DNA of 64,000 bases from contig NZ_CP149927.1 in NCBI RefSeq assembly GCF_037949285.1, positions 207,001-271,000 on the forward strand, in the 5' to 3' direction. Below the pieces are notes generated by a model that worked only from the letters and a program-made list of their open reading frames with translations, had not been told where the DNA came from and searched no databases. The position numbers and the translations under genes were made by a program. This stretch comes from Thioclava sp. GXIMD4216. Its GTDB lineage: Bacteria > Pseudomonadota > Alphaproteobacteria > Rhodobacterales > Rhodobacteraceae. Positions within the stretch are counted from its first letter, which is position 1. Each line of letters begins with the position of its first letter. Below are positions 27,401 to 35,057 of this stretch, one piece after another.

Positions 27401-30280
27401 CGCGGCGGCGTCCCTGTAGGCGGTAAGGTTTTCCGTAAGCGCCTCTGTCTGAACCTGTAGCTCGCGGACATCGCGCTTGAGCGACCAGCTGACATCCTCA
27501 CCGCTTTCGGGGATCGACGACAGAAGCACAAGCGGTTGAAGCTCTGACGTATCGCCCGCACCTGTCCACGCCAGCCCCGCTTGATGCGCAAGCGCCTCTG
27601 CCGCCTCGGACAGCTCTTGGGTGGCGAGGCTCAGTTTCGCGCCTCGCTCCAGAAGATCGGCCTGCCAGCCGAAAGACCATTCCGCCGCCTCGATCAGCGG
27701 CAGCGGCGCACGGCCTGCAATGATGTCATGGCAGCGGCCAAGCGCCTCGGACAGCTTTCGCAAATGCATGTAGCTCTGTGCATCATGCGCGTCTTTATTG
27801 GCGAAAGACAGGCTGAACGGTTGTGCCGGACCAGCGGCTTTTCCGATGGCCTGAAACACGCTGAAGCCTTGCGTTCCCTTTGCATGCAAGGCCGCGACAT
27901 AGGCGTTCAGCTGTTCGCGGGTGACCGTCAGGTCATCTGTCACCCTGATCCACTCGGCCTCAGAAGCACTGCTCGCCCGCGCCCAGCTGCGGCCCAGTTG
28001 CGCCAATACCGATTTCCGGTCGGCCTTGTTGGAATGCAACTCCAGCACCGCATCGCCCAGTCCGTGCGAAGCGAGACGCCGCTGCACCACATCCAGCGCG
28101 GCCGATTTCTCCGCCACGAAGAGAACGGTCTTCTGCATGGCAAGGCATTGAGAAATGATATTGGCAATCGTCTGGCTCTTGCCCGTTCCCGGCGGACCGA
28201 TCAGGACAAAATCATGCCCCTCCTGCGCGGCCAGAACCGCTGCAAGCTGCGAGGAATCCGCAGGGAGCGGCGTGAACAGGTCACGCGGCGCAAGCCTGCG
28301 GTCCACATCAACCGCAACCGGTAACCCGGGCGCCCCTTCGGCCAGAAACGGTTCTGTCGGGTTGTCGACGAGGTGCCTCACCAAGGCGCTTTCACGCAGG
28401 CCATCCGTGCGCTCGACCAGATCCTTCCACATCAGGAACTTGGCAAAAGAGAAGGTCGAGAGCGCCAGATCCTCGACCACTTCGAACCCCGCAACATCGC
28501 GCACCTTGCGGCGCATGATCTCGAAGATACGCGGCAGGTCGAAACCACTCTCGTCGCGCGGCAGTTCGCCCTCCAGTTCGGGCACCTTGAGGTCGAAGTC
28601 CCGCTTGAGGAACTCCAGCAGCGTGGTGTTGAAGCGCACGTCATCTTCGTGATGTTCGATCACGAATTCCGACTGGGCAGACTTACGCGAGATTTTCACC
28701 GGCACCAGAAGGAGCGGCGCCCGATAGCTGCGGGTATCCCCTTCGGTTTTTTTCCAGCGCAAGAAGCCTGCCGCAAGGAACAGCGTGTTCGTGCCGCCCT
28801 CCTGCATGTCGCTCTTGGCTCGCCGGTGCAACTCCAGCAGCCGACGCTCGCTTTCCTTGCCCGTCAGTGGTACCGCAATCTGGCCCTTGGCAAACGCGTC
28901 CTTCGCCACTTCTTCAAGGAGCTTGGGCTCGTCTTTTGCCAGAAGGTCACGCGTGCCGACCGGATCTTCGTCCTTGAGCGCAAGCGCGCGGAACTTCCTG
29001 CCCTCTGCCAGCTGGTCCTCGAGCGCCGAGACATCGGGACAGAGCAAGGGAAGCGTCTGCTTGCTGTCTTTGAAGTTTAACAACCGGTTGCGCAAGGACA
29101 GATCCAGCAGCTTGCGTTGCCAGCGCGAGATCCGGTCCGCAGGGGTCGAGGCGGCCTCCTCGATCAGCTCGCCCGGCAGAAGCCCCAGATCAAGCGGTCG
29201 TGGCAAAGCCGCCGGACTTGCAACGACCTCCTCGGTTTCGGCCTCCGGTGCGGAGCGATGGCTGGCAAGCGGGCGGATGCGCGCGGCCCGCGCCCGCCGG
29301 ATGTCGATCGCCATGACAAAGTTATGTTCATTTCGTTCCGAGACAAGATCTCGCGCCTTATCAACCGCCTGCTCGAATCCCACGCTGGGCCGATGCGTCA
29401 GCAAGGTGGTTTCCATGACCACGAATTCACGCGCCTCGATGGCTTTGCGGACTGTCATCACATCAGGCTCGCTGATGCTTCCGAAGTCGCGTTCGGTCAG
29501 CCAGACACCGGTCCAGGCGTGGCCTTCGGAGAAAAGAATAACCGGATTGAGGCCCGCTGCCTCGAAACAGCCCGCCACTAGGAGGGCCGTGTCGAGGCAG
29601 GTCGCCAGACCCTCGGATTTGATCCGTCCGGGATCGCGGATCTTCTGGCCGTTCAGTTCGAAACTTGCAGGCGGTACCGCATAAGTCAGCCCCATACCCG
29701 TAACCGCTGACCAGATCGCCCCTGCCAGCATCCATGATCGGGACGGGTCGCCGGATTGATAGCCATTCATCGCGCCGCTCTGCCCAGCACTTTCCAGCAG
29801 CCGCCCGGCGTCTTTCAGGACTGCTGCGACGACCGCATCATTCGGAGAGACGAAAGCTGCCAGCAGATGCGCCATGTCGCCAACACCGCCCCATTCGTCA
29901 CGTGCAAGCATCTCGATCGGATGGCATTCGTCGAGCAGCGCCGCCCCATCCTGTTTGACGACAAATCGCAACTCGCCCCGTTCCGCCTCGTTGAGCCCCC
30001 CAAGGAGCTGCGTATCAAGCGGCGTTTCAAGGTCAGGCAACTGCTGATTTTGGCCGGGCATCAACCGGTCCACCGTCCAGATTTTCGGGCGGATCAATCC
30101 GGGGCTGCAGGACAGCTCGAGGGTCAGCTTCTCCAGCGGCACATCTGTCAGGTTCTGCAGCGCAACGTTCTTCAGCACGGAAACGCCATTCTGGGAGGAT
30201 GCGAAATTCACTTTCTGCGCGACGTCAAGCTCCAACGCGACTTGGCCGCGCGTGTGTTCCTCAGCCGTATCAAATGACAT
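24449..30280 (-). CDS. DUF4011-helicase-nuclease protein, Hhe-type anti-phage defence
   Basis: One very large protein of 1,943 residues. Reading order: an N-terminal Ig-like or structural part; a transglutaminase-like region near 225-260 (LATCLDTALL, HAWTGVWL); the DUF4011 region from about 375 (WQRKLLDLSLRNRLLNF); an SF1 helicase with Walker A at about 695 (GPPGTGKSQT) and a DEAS motif near 1315 (VVIFDEASQI), followed by GDPKQLPPT and the C-terminal RecA half (NVAVTRAR); a Vsr/DUF559-like PD-(D/E)xK nuclease near 1640-1690 (GIECDGATYHG, FRIWSTDWF); and a final DUF3320 region. The DUF4011-helicase-Vsr arrangement was reported as a single-gene phage defence system named hhe. The gene lies opposite to its neighbours between two envelope modules, which suggests insertion. 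The activity against phage here is inferred. Confidence 0.85.
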   Translation of the reverse strand: MSFDTAEEHTRGQVALELDVAQKVNFASSQNGVSVLKNVALQNLTDVPLEKLTLELSCSPGLIRPKIWTVDRLMPGQNQQLPDLETPLDTQLLGGLNEAERGELRFVVKQDGAALLDECHPIEMLARDEWGGVGDMAHLLAAFVSPNDAVVAAVLKDAGRLLESAGQSGAMNGYQSGDPSRSWMLAGAIWSAVTGMGLTYAVPPASFELNGQKIRDPGRIKSEGLATCLDTALLVAGCFEAAGLNPVILFSEGHAWTGVWLTERDFGSISEPDVMTVRKAIEAREFVVMETTLLTHRPSVGFEQAVDKARDLVSERNEHNFVMAIDIRRARAARIRPLASHRSAPEAETEEVVASPAALPRPLDLGLLPGELIEEAASTPADRISRWQRKLLDLSLRNRLLNFKDSKQTLPLLCPDVSALEDQLAEGRKFRALALKDEDPVGTRDLLAKDEPKLLEEVAKDAFAKGQIAVPLTGKESERRLLELHRRAKSDMQEGGTNTLFLAAGFLRWKKTEGDTRSYRAPLLLVPVKISRKSAQSEFVIEHHEDDVRFNTTLLEFLKRDFDLKVPELEGELPRDESGFDLPRIFEIMRRKVRDVAGFEVVEDLALSTFSFAKFLMWKDLVERTDGLRESALVRHLVDNPTEPFLAEGAPGLPVAVDVDRRLAPRDLFTPLPADSSQLAAVLAAQEGHDFVLIGPPGTGKSQTIANIISQCLAMQKTVLFVAEKSAALDVVQRRLASHGLGDAVLELHSNKADRKSVLAQLGRSWARASSASEAEWIRVTDDLTVTREQLNAYVAALHAKGTQGFSVFQAIGKAAGPAQPFSLSFANKDAHDAQSYMHLRKLSEALGRCHDIIAGRAPLPLIEAAEWSFGWQADLLERGAKLSLATQELSEAAEALAHQAGLAWTGAGDTSELQPLVLLSSIPESGEDVSWSLKRDVRELQVQTEALTENLTAYRDAAARTSGRYPMDRLDSIPLDQLDANWRLAQTKMWPFSAFAKSSVRKLLQTYAEGGSADPQTDIVALADAKRIRAGIEATPLNGCPVVKGVQTDTAQLNAWVDQARALHAAIAQVTPMVTDPVRWDLACQSLARESGGLRDAITFFRHRQGVWKEHADAFAQIAQVSPDGMALSDVLTALQVIQDNKAHLQDWTRWVEIRAQATGAGLEALVLAVEEGQIEDDIEAAFTSAYAAWWLPQAMDAQPELRGFSHWSHEDAIKRFRELDDRATSMAADQVLSRIQHGLPAQDAVARRSELGTLRHQLGLQRPSMPIRELISEMPDAFTKLAPCVLMSPLSVAQYLPAGQAAFDVVIFDEASQITTWDAIGAIARGKQAIIVGDPKQLPPTNFFGRSDAGEEDLPETERDLASILDEVAAAGVPTQQLDWHYRSRDEALIAFSNWHYYGGRLVTFPSPATVSDAVQLHQVDGVYGRGMGRTNESEARAIVRMTVRRLNEWLRWPEEERLTLGVITFNAEQQGLILDLLDEERRKNPDLEWFFEDAREEPVIVKNLENIQGDERDVMLFSITFGPDHAGKLSMAFGALNSDGGEKRLNVAVTRARAELHVFASIRADQIDLTRTKAIGVKHLKGFLDFAARGPVALPAQDDGSLGPVENVFEAAIKLAIEAKGWELRPQIGVSGFRIDLGVVHPDHAGVYLAGIECDGATYHGSATARDRDKVRQAVLENLGWTIFRIWSTDWFRNPATVVERIHAALSAHLEADRARRAEDEAEREAKFAETTEEEDTDVDADESNKIVSAETPVPQEVRTSPAPARQPPKFASGAQAGIVEPNDATEIIPDPSRFYDADYIPILEKMIAEIVRQEGPMPVALLGKCVSGRHGWQRTGRRISEQVSAALGHVEIYREGDVDFLWVSGTKTDRLAFRAGTDRAIRDISRAEIAELYERHATELSRSEDPVLDLARYAGIARLSADARSYLLTCLEWQRATRL

Positions 30281-30780
30281 TTTGCGCTACCTGGTTCTTA
30301 AAATCATAAGCCAGTCAGACATATAGGATAGAAACTGTCAATCGTCGCGGCGGATCCTCCGCGTGGTGGCATCCGTGCGGTTCGTGTTTCGGTTGTGTTC
30401 TGGACGCCTGATGCCGCGTGCCTAGTCCTATAGGGGAGGCCAGAACCTATCAGCTTTTGCTGCCCAAGCTGGGTCTGGCTGATCCGGAGTTTGCCGCCAT
30501 GCACTCTCCCGCTGATTGGACCGTGGCGCGTGTCTAAGCCCAAGGCCGCCATGATCTGCGCCTCGCGACAGACAGGACGGCTACCTATGGGCGGCTTTTG
30601 CGCAAGTGTCAGACATGATGTGCGAAGAGCAAGCGGCAGAGACAGGAAGCCGATCGGCGCTCTGCGGCGGATCGGGCTGGCCATGTTACTATAGCTTATG
30701 ATAGGTCGGCACAGAGACGTTCGGGCCTTTGTGCCAGATCCCTGCCATACCTATTTCGATTTGATTTTGACAAGGTTTCC
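30281..30780. other. 500-base gap with a possible gene remnant
   Basis: Between the divergent defence gene and exbB there is no convincing gene. A short plus-strand open stretch from a GTG at 30418 to TAA at 30537 reads naturally in its last part (YQLLLPKLGLADPEFAAMHS), like the tail of a degraded or truncated gene, but I cannot identify it. The rest contains promoter-like AT-rich sequence just before 30781. No tRNA, transposase piece or clear direct repeat was seen. The region may be the scar of an insertion. Confidence 0.4.
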
Positions 30781-31410
30781 ATGTCACAGCTTCTTTCTCC
30801 GCTTTCACTCGCTGTTTTTGCGGCTTTGGGACTGTTGTCTCTGGCCATGCTGACGGTGGCCCTTCGCAAACTGGCGCAATTCCGCAAGATGGGCGTCGGC
30901 GGGGGGCATAAGGCAGAGGCCGCGCTGGATCTGTGGCTTGCGGGGCGCGTCAACGAGGCGGTTACCGCCGCGCGCACCCAGAAGACCGTGCTGGGGCGTA
31001 TTCTGGCCGGAGTGATCTCGGGGCTTCAGGCCCGCCCGGGCGATACCGGATTTGCCGAAGAGCTGGGGCGCCAGACCGCGCTTGTCGAACTGGCGCGGAT
31101 GGGGCGGTACATGCGCTTCCTTGATATCTGTGTGCAATCGGCCCCGATGCTGGGGCTTCTGGGCACGGTGCTGGGCATGATCGACGCCTTCGCCACGCTG
31201 TCGGCCACGCAGGGGATGGCCGATCCGGCCAGCCTTGCCGGAGGGATCTGGACGGCGCTGACGACCACGGCGGCGGGGCTGGCTCTGGCGCTGGTGGCAA
31301 GTTTCATCACCACATGGTTCGAAAGCCGCATCGATCAGGAACGGATCATGGCCGAGGCGCTGATCTCCGCGGCGATCTACGGGCGGGTTGATCCGGCGCA
31401 TAAGGGATAA
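30781..31410 (+). CDS. ExbB/TolQ/MotA-family proton channel protein
   Basis: The 209-residue protein has a hydrophobic N-terminal helix (LSLAVFAALGLLSLAMLTVAL), a cytoplasmic loop, and the conserved channel pair containing SAPMLGLLGTVLGMIDAF followed by a third helix rich in Thr and Ala (WTALTTTAAGLALALVASF). This is the ExbB/TolQ signature: proton flow through these helices energises an outer-membrane partner or drives envelope work. The length suits ExbB. It is the first gene of a four-gene operon with two ExbD proteins and a TonB-like protein. The specific substrate receptor is not nearby, so exbB is used as a family name only. Confidence 0.9.
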   Translation: MSQLLSPLSLAVFAALGLLSLAMLTVALRKLAQFRKMGVGGGHKAEAALDLWLAGRVNEAVTAARTQKTVLGRILAGVISGLQARPGDTGFAEELGRQTALVELARMGRYMRFLDICVQSAPMLGLLGTVLGMIDAFATLSATQGMADPASLAGGIWTALTTTAAGLALALVASFITTWFESRIDQERIMAEALISAAIYGRVDPAHKG

Positions 31411-31416
31411 GGCCCG

Positions 31417-31884
31417 ATGTGTGCGGCCCGTCCCCTTCTGCCGCCTCCGCCGCGCCGCACGCGTCGCGTGGCGCTGACGCCTCTGGCGGATACGATGTTC
31501 CAGCTTCTGATCTTCTTCATGCTGTCTTCGGGCTTGACGCCCTATTCGCTGCTGGGGCTCAGCGGTGCCTCGGGGGTGGGTGGCCAGACCATGACCGCAT
31601 CCGGCACGGGGCAGGGGGGAGCGCAACCGGCGCGAGGTCGTGATCAGGACCAGCAGCTCTGGCGTATCGGCGCGGGCGATGTCGAGACCAATGGCCAGCA
31701 TTTCCCCTTCGCCCAGATCGACGCTCTCGCACAGGCGCTGGCGCAGCAAGAACCGGTGCCGGATGTCGTTCTGGTGGCGCGCGCCGAGGCGCATGTGCAG
31801 GATGTGGTGACCGTTATGGCGCGGTTGCACGCGCAGGGGCTGCAGAATGTGCGGCTGGCCATTGATGCGGAAGGTGGTCGCTGA
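31417..31884 (+). CDS. ExbD-like biopolymer transport protein (first copy)
   Basis: The 155-residue protein has a short basic, Pro-rich cytoplasmic tip, one membrane helix containing the key acidic residue (LADTMFQLLIFFML, Asp in LAD), and a periplasmic domain of about 100 residues (DVVLVARAEAHVQDVV near the end). ExbD/TolR proteins use the membrane Asp as the proton carrier in the channel. It lies six bases after the exbB-like gene and shares one base with the next exbD-like gene (TGATG), so the three are coupled. Confidence 0.88.
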   Translation: MCAARPLLPPPPRRTRRVALTPLADTMFQLLIFFMLSSGLTPYSLLGLSGASGVGGQTMTASGTGQGGAQPARGRDQDQQLWRIGAGDVETNGQHFPFAQIDALAQALAQQEPVPDVVLVARAEAHVQDVVTVMARLHAQGLQNVRLAIDAEGGR

Positions 31885-32303
31885 TGGCGCGCAAACCCCC
31901 GCTTCTGCCGCCTGCCCCCGCGCGTGAAAAGCCCGATATGGCTTTGGCAATCGTCAATGTGGTGCTGCTGCTTATCATGTTCTTTCTGGCCACTGGGGCG
32001 CTGTTCAACCGCGCGGCGCCCAGCAGCGTCAGCCTGTCGCAGACCACCGATCTGGCGGTGACGCAACTGCCGAAACCGCTGCTGGAAAAACGTCCCGATG
32101 GCGGGCTGTATCTGGATGATGCGCCGGTGACGCCCGACGCGCTTGGCAACGCGCTTGCGCCTGTCGGGGATGTGTATGTGCTGATCGACAAGACCGCGCC
32201 CGCCTTCGAGCTGACCTCGCTGCTGGCACTGCCGGGGCTGAGCGGCCATGACATCGTGCTGGTGACGGTCCATAGTCAACCGGAGGCGGGGCCGCAGCCA
32301 TGA
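31884..32303 (+). CDS. ExbD-like protein (second copy)
   Basis: The 139-residue protein resembles the first ExbD in layout: a Pro-rich basic tip (RKPPLLPPAPAREKPD), one membrane helix (MALAIVNVVLLLIMFFL) and a periplasmic domain (DVYVLIDKTAPAFELTSLL). At the position where the first copy has LADT, this one has ALAIVNV, so the usual membrane-edge Asp appears shifted to the preceding KPDMAL or lost. Two non-identical ExbD proteins in one operon suggest a hetero-oligomeric motor with one functional and one structural subunit. It overlaps both neighbours (one base before, four bases after). Confidence 0.82.
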   Translation: MARKPPLLPPAPAREKPDMALAIVNVVLLLIMFFLATGALFNRAAPSSVSLSQTTDLAVTQLPKPLLEKRPDGGLYLDDAPVTPDALGNALAPVGDVYVLIDKTAPAFELTSLLALPGLSGHDIVLVTVHSQPEAGPQP

Positions 32304-33706
32304 GCTATCTGCCTTATTCTTCCGGCGGAAACAGGGGCTGGGTCTATCGCGATTGGGCTTGGGCCGGTGTGGCGGCTCTGGGCCTACATGGCATGGCTTT
32401 GGGCGGGCTTTGGTGGGCGCTGACCTATGCGCCCGCGCCTGCGCCCGATACGCCCGAGCCCGCCTTCACGATCAGTTTGCAGCGGCTGGACACCGATACT
32501 CTGGCGGGGATGTCCCTTTCCAACGGGATCGCCAATGGCAATGCCGGTGCGGGCACGCGCCTGCCCGACCCCGAGAAGGGCGCCATGCCCGAGGTCGCTC
32601 CCATGCCTGCGACCGACCCCGCCGCCGTATCGCCGCCTTTGCCCGAGACCGCGCTGACCGCGATGCCGGAGTCGCCCGAGGACACGCCGTCTCCTGAGGC
32701 AGAGCCCGAGAATGTGCCGGATATTGGGCCGGAAACGGGTCCTGAAACGGGACCGGATGCCGTCAAAGTGCCGCCAGAGACACAGCAGACCCCCGAAGAT
32801 CCGCCGGTTGCTTTGGCGGAACCTGCCTCGCGGACGTCGCCTTTGTTGCCAGCCGAAGGCGAAGCCGTGGGGGCGGGCGGGGCGGCTGTGGCGCCTGCTG
32901 CGCCAGAGCCGGAAGTTGCATTGCCCGTGCCGCAGGACGGGGCTGCAGATCCGGCGTTGTCGCGGGCGGAAGATCCCGAACCCTCGTCCGATCCGGATGT
33001 GGCACAAGAGCCCAGCGGCGCAGGGAATGCCGCCGAAACGGTCGGGCCTGACGGGACAGGGGCGGTTGCCGCGCGGGCCATCGACCTGGCTGCGGGCGAC
33101 CTGATCCGCAAAATCCGCGAGACCCCGCAGCCCGACTGCGTGGTGGCCCTGCCGCGGCGGACCTTGCAGGGCGGGCTCGGGCTGGAAATGCTGGGCGCCT
33201 CGGAAACCCTCATGGAGCAATATGGCGCCGCCCTGTCCAAAGGGTTCGGCACCGGGGATGCCCCGCTTGTGCAGACGCGGCGTCTTGTCGACCCGCGTCA
33301 ATGCGCGGCGCTCGATTTCGTGGCCCATAGCCCGAACTACCCCGCGACACGTCTTGGGGTCTCGCTTGAGGCCAGTACGACGGCAAGCGGTGGCTGGTTG
33401 CGGGGCGGGGTGCGCGGCACTTCGGGCCGGTATGTCGTGCTGATGCTGGTGGACACCAATGGTGTTGTGCAGGATCTGCAGCGCTTCAGTCTTTTTGGCG
33501 AGAATCGCGCCGATTTCGCGGTGCCGGTGACACGGGTCGGTCCGGCGCGCGACACTTCCTATCTGGTGCTGGCACTGGCCAGCGATGAACCTCTGGCGGC
33601 CTTGCGCGGCAAGTTGGGCCATCTGGCCAAGGATGTGATGCCGCTTGCCGAGGCCGCCATGACCCCGGGCACCGCTTTAGCCATCACCAGTTTCGACCTT
33701 CGCTAG
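32300..33706 (+). CDS. TonB-like anchored protein with a PpkA-type periplasmic domain
   Basis: This 468-residue protein has one N-terminal membrane helix (about 22-44, WAGVAALGLHGMALGGLWWA), a long acidic Pro/Glu-rich spacer (about 50-265) like that of TonB, and a globular periplasmic domain (about 270-465). The domain does not look like the standard TonB C-terminus. It shares features with the PpkA periplasmic domain: cysteines at 280 and 335, spaced 55 apart (56 in PpkA), the second in QCAALDF against QCPVLDF, and similar strands after it. It begins inside the end of the second exbD-like gene and is followed by a strong terminator, so it closes the operon. It may be moved by the ExbBD motor. 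What it contacts is unknown. Confidence 0.78.
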   Translation: MSYLPYSSGGNRGWVYRDWAWAGVAALGLHGMALGGLWWALTYAPAPAPDTPEPAFTISLQRLDTDTLAGMSLSNGIANGNAGAGTRLPDPEKGAMPEVAPMPATDPAAVSPPLPETALTAMPESPEDTPSPEAEPENVPDIGPETGPETGPDAVKVPPETQQTPEDPPVALAEPASRTSPLLPAEGEAVGAGGAAVAPAAPEPEVALPVPQDGAADPALSRAEDPEPSSDPDVAQEPSGAGNAAETVGPDGTGAVAARAIDLAAGDLIRKIRETPQPDCVVALPRRTLQGGLGLEMLGASETLMEQYGAALSKGFGTGDAPLVQTRRLVDPRQCAALDFVAHSPNYPATRLGVSLEASTTASGGWLRGGVRGTSGRYVVLMLVDTNGVVQDLQRFSLFGENRADFAVPVTRVGPARDTSYLVLALASDEPLAALRGKLGHLAKDVMPLAEAAMTPGTALAITSFDLR

Positions 33707-33725
33707 GCGGGTGCTTGCGCGCGCC

Positions 33726-33749
33726 CTGTCTCGGAACTGAGACAGTTTT
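33726..33749 (+). terminator. Rho-independent terminator after the ExbBD operon
   Basis: CTGTCTC at 33726-33732 pairs perfectly with GAGACAG at 33739-33745 across a six-base loop, followed by TTTT. It lies 20 bases after the TonB-like gene and separates this operon from the alcohol dehydrogenase gene. Confidence 0.8.
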
Positions 33750-33884
33750 CAGGTGGGAGTATGGTTTTCGGGCTTTGAAATGCCGGAAATCGGGTTGCTC
33801 AAATTGGTTACGTTATAACATAAAATAACCCCTGAGGCGGGGAGGACCCATGCCGCCTTGCAAAATCTCTGGGAGGAGAAATTT

Positions 33885-35057
33885 ATGTCTTTCAAGCAGC
33901 TTGCGGATCGCACCTATAGCTTTTTCATTCCGAATGTCAGTCTGATCGGCCCGGGTGTTTCGGCCGAGGTTGGCCCGCGCGCGAAGGCCTTTGGCTATAA
34001 GAAGGCGCTTTTAGTGACCGATAAGGGGATCGTCGCCGCTGGTATTGCCGACCAGATCGTCCGGCAACTGGGCGAGGTCGGTATCGAGACCGTGGTTTTT
34101 GACGGGGCCGAACCCAACCCGACCGATCTCAATGTGCATGACGGGGTCAAGGCCTATCAGGGCGGGGCATGTGATTTTATCGTCTCGCTCGGGGGCGGCT
34201 CGGCCCATGACTGCGCCAAAGGCGTCGGGCTGGTGACTGCGGGCGGTGGCCATATCCGCGATTACGAGGGGATCGACAAGAGCACGGTGACGATGACGCC
34301 GCTGATCTCGGTCAACACCACGGCGGGCACCGCCGCCGAGATGACCCGCTTCTGCATCATCACCAATTCCGATACGCATGTGAAAATGGCGATTGTCGAC
34401 TGGCGCTGCACGCCGCTGATCGCGATTGACGATCCGCGCCTGATGGAAGGCAAGCCTGCCGCGTTGACGGCGGCCACGGGTGTGGACGCGCTGACCCACT
34501 CGATCGAGGCCTTCGTCTCGACGGAAGCCAACCCCATCACCGATGCCTGCGCGGAAAAGGCGATCAAGCTGATTTCCGAATATCTGCGTCCGGCGGTGGC
34601 CAATGGCCAGAATATCGAGGCCCGTGACGCGATGACCTACGCGCAGTTCCTTGCGGGTATGGCCTTCAATAACGCCTCGCTGGGCTATGTCCATGCCATC
34701 GCACACCAGTTGGGGGGCGTTTACAACCTGCCTCACGGCGTGTGTAACGCGGTGCTTCTGCCGCATGTCTGCGCCTTCAACCTGATCGCGGCTCCGAAAC
34801 GCTATGCGCAGATCGCGCAACTGCTCGGGGTCAATACCGAAGGCATGGATGATATGACTGCCGCGCGGGCCGGCCTTGATGCCATCCGTGATCTAACGGT
34901 GTCGGTCGGGATTCCGTCCGGACTGGAAGAGCTGGGCGTGAAGCGGGAAGATTTCGAGCTGATGGCGCAGAATGCCCAGAAGGATGCCTGCATGCTGACC
35001 AATCCGCGCAAGGCCTCGTTGCAGGAGGTGATTGCCATCCTCGAAGCTGCATACTGA
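33885..35057 (+). CDS. Iron-containing alcohol dehydrogenase
   Basis: This NAD-linked group III alcohol dehydrogenase (390 residues) oxidises or reduces simple alcohols and aldehydes in the cytoplasm. Visible motifs are the nucleotide-binding GGGSAHDCAKG and the metal-binding set D/H in GVDALTHSIEAFVS and GYVHAIAHQLGG...NLPHG, which together supply one Asp and three His. The length is standard. The ATG at 33885 follows GGAGGAG; an upstream in-frame ATG at 33858 lacks such a site. The leader (33790-33840) is AT-rich and holds the palindrome GTTATAAC at 33812-33819, a possible operator. Substrate (ethanol, 1,3-propanediol, lactaldehyde or methanol) cannot be told from sequence. It appears to be a single-gene unit. 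Confidence 0.9.
   Translation: MSFKQLADRTYSFFIPNVSLIGPGVSAEVGPRAKAFGYKKALLVTDKGIVAAGIADQIVRQLGEVGIETVVFDGAEPNPTDLNVHDGVKAYQGGACDFIVSLGGGSAHDCAKGVGLVTAGGGHIRDYEGIDKSTVTMTPLISVNTTAGTAAEMTRFCIITNSDTHVKMAIVDWRCTPLIAIDDPRLMEGKPAALTAATGVDALTHSIEAFVSTEANPITDACAEKAIKLISEYLRPAVANGQNIEARDAMTYAQFLAGMAFNNASLGYVHAIAHQLGGVYNLPHGVCNAVLLPHVCAFNLIAAPKRYAQIAQLLGVNTEGMDDMTAARAGLDAIRDLTVSVGIPSGLEELGVKREDFELMAQNAQKDACMLTNPRKASLQEVIAILEAAY

Noticed and set aside
30304..30684. Minus-strand frame of 126 codons in the gap before exbB
   Set aside because: No start signal, no family resemblance, and a composition like random GC-rich sequence.
32300..33706. Calling the protein TonB outright
   Set aside because: The anchor and Pro-rich spacer fit, but the C-terminal domain resembles that of PpkA rather than TonB, so only TonB-like is supported.
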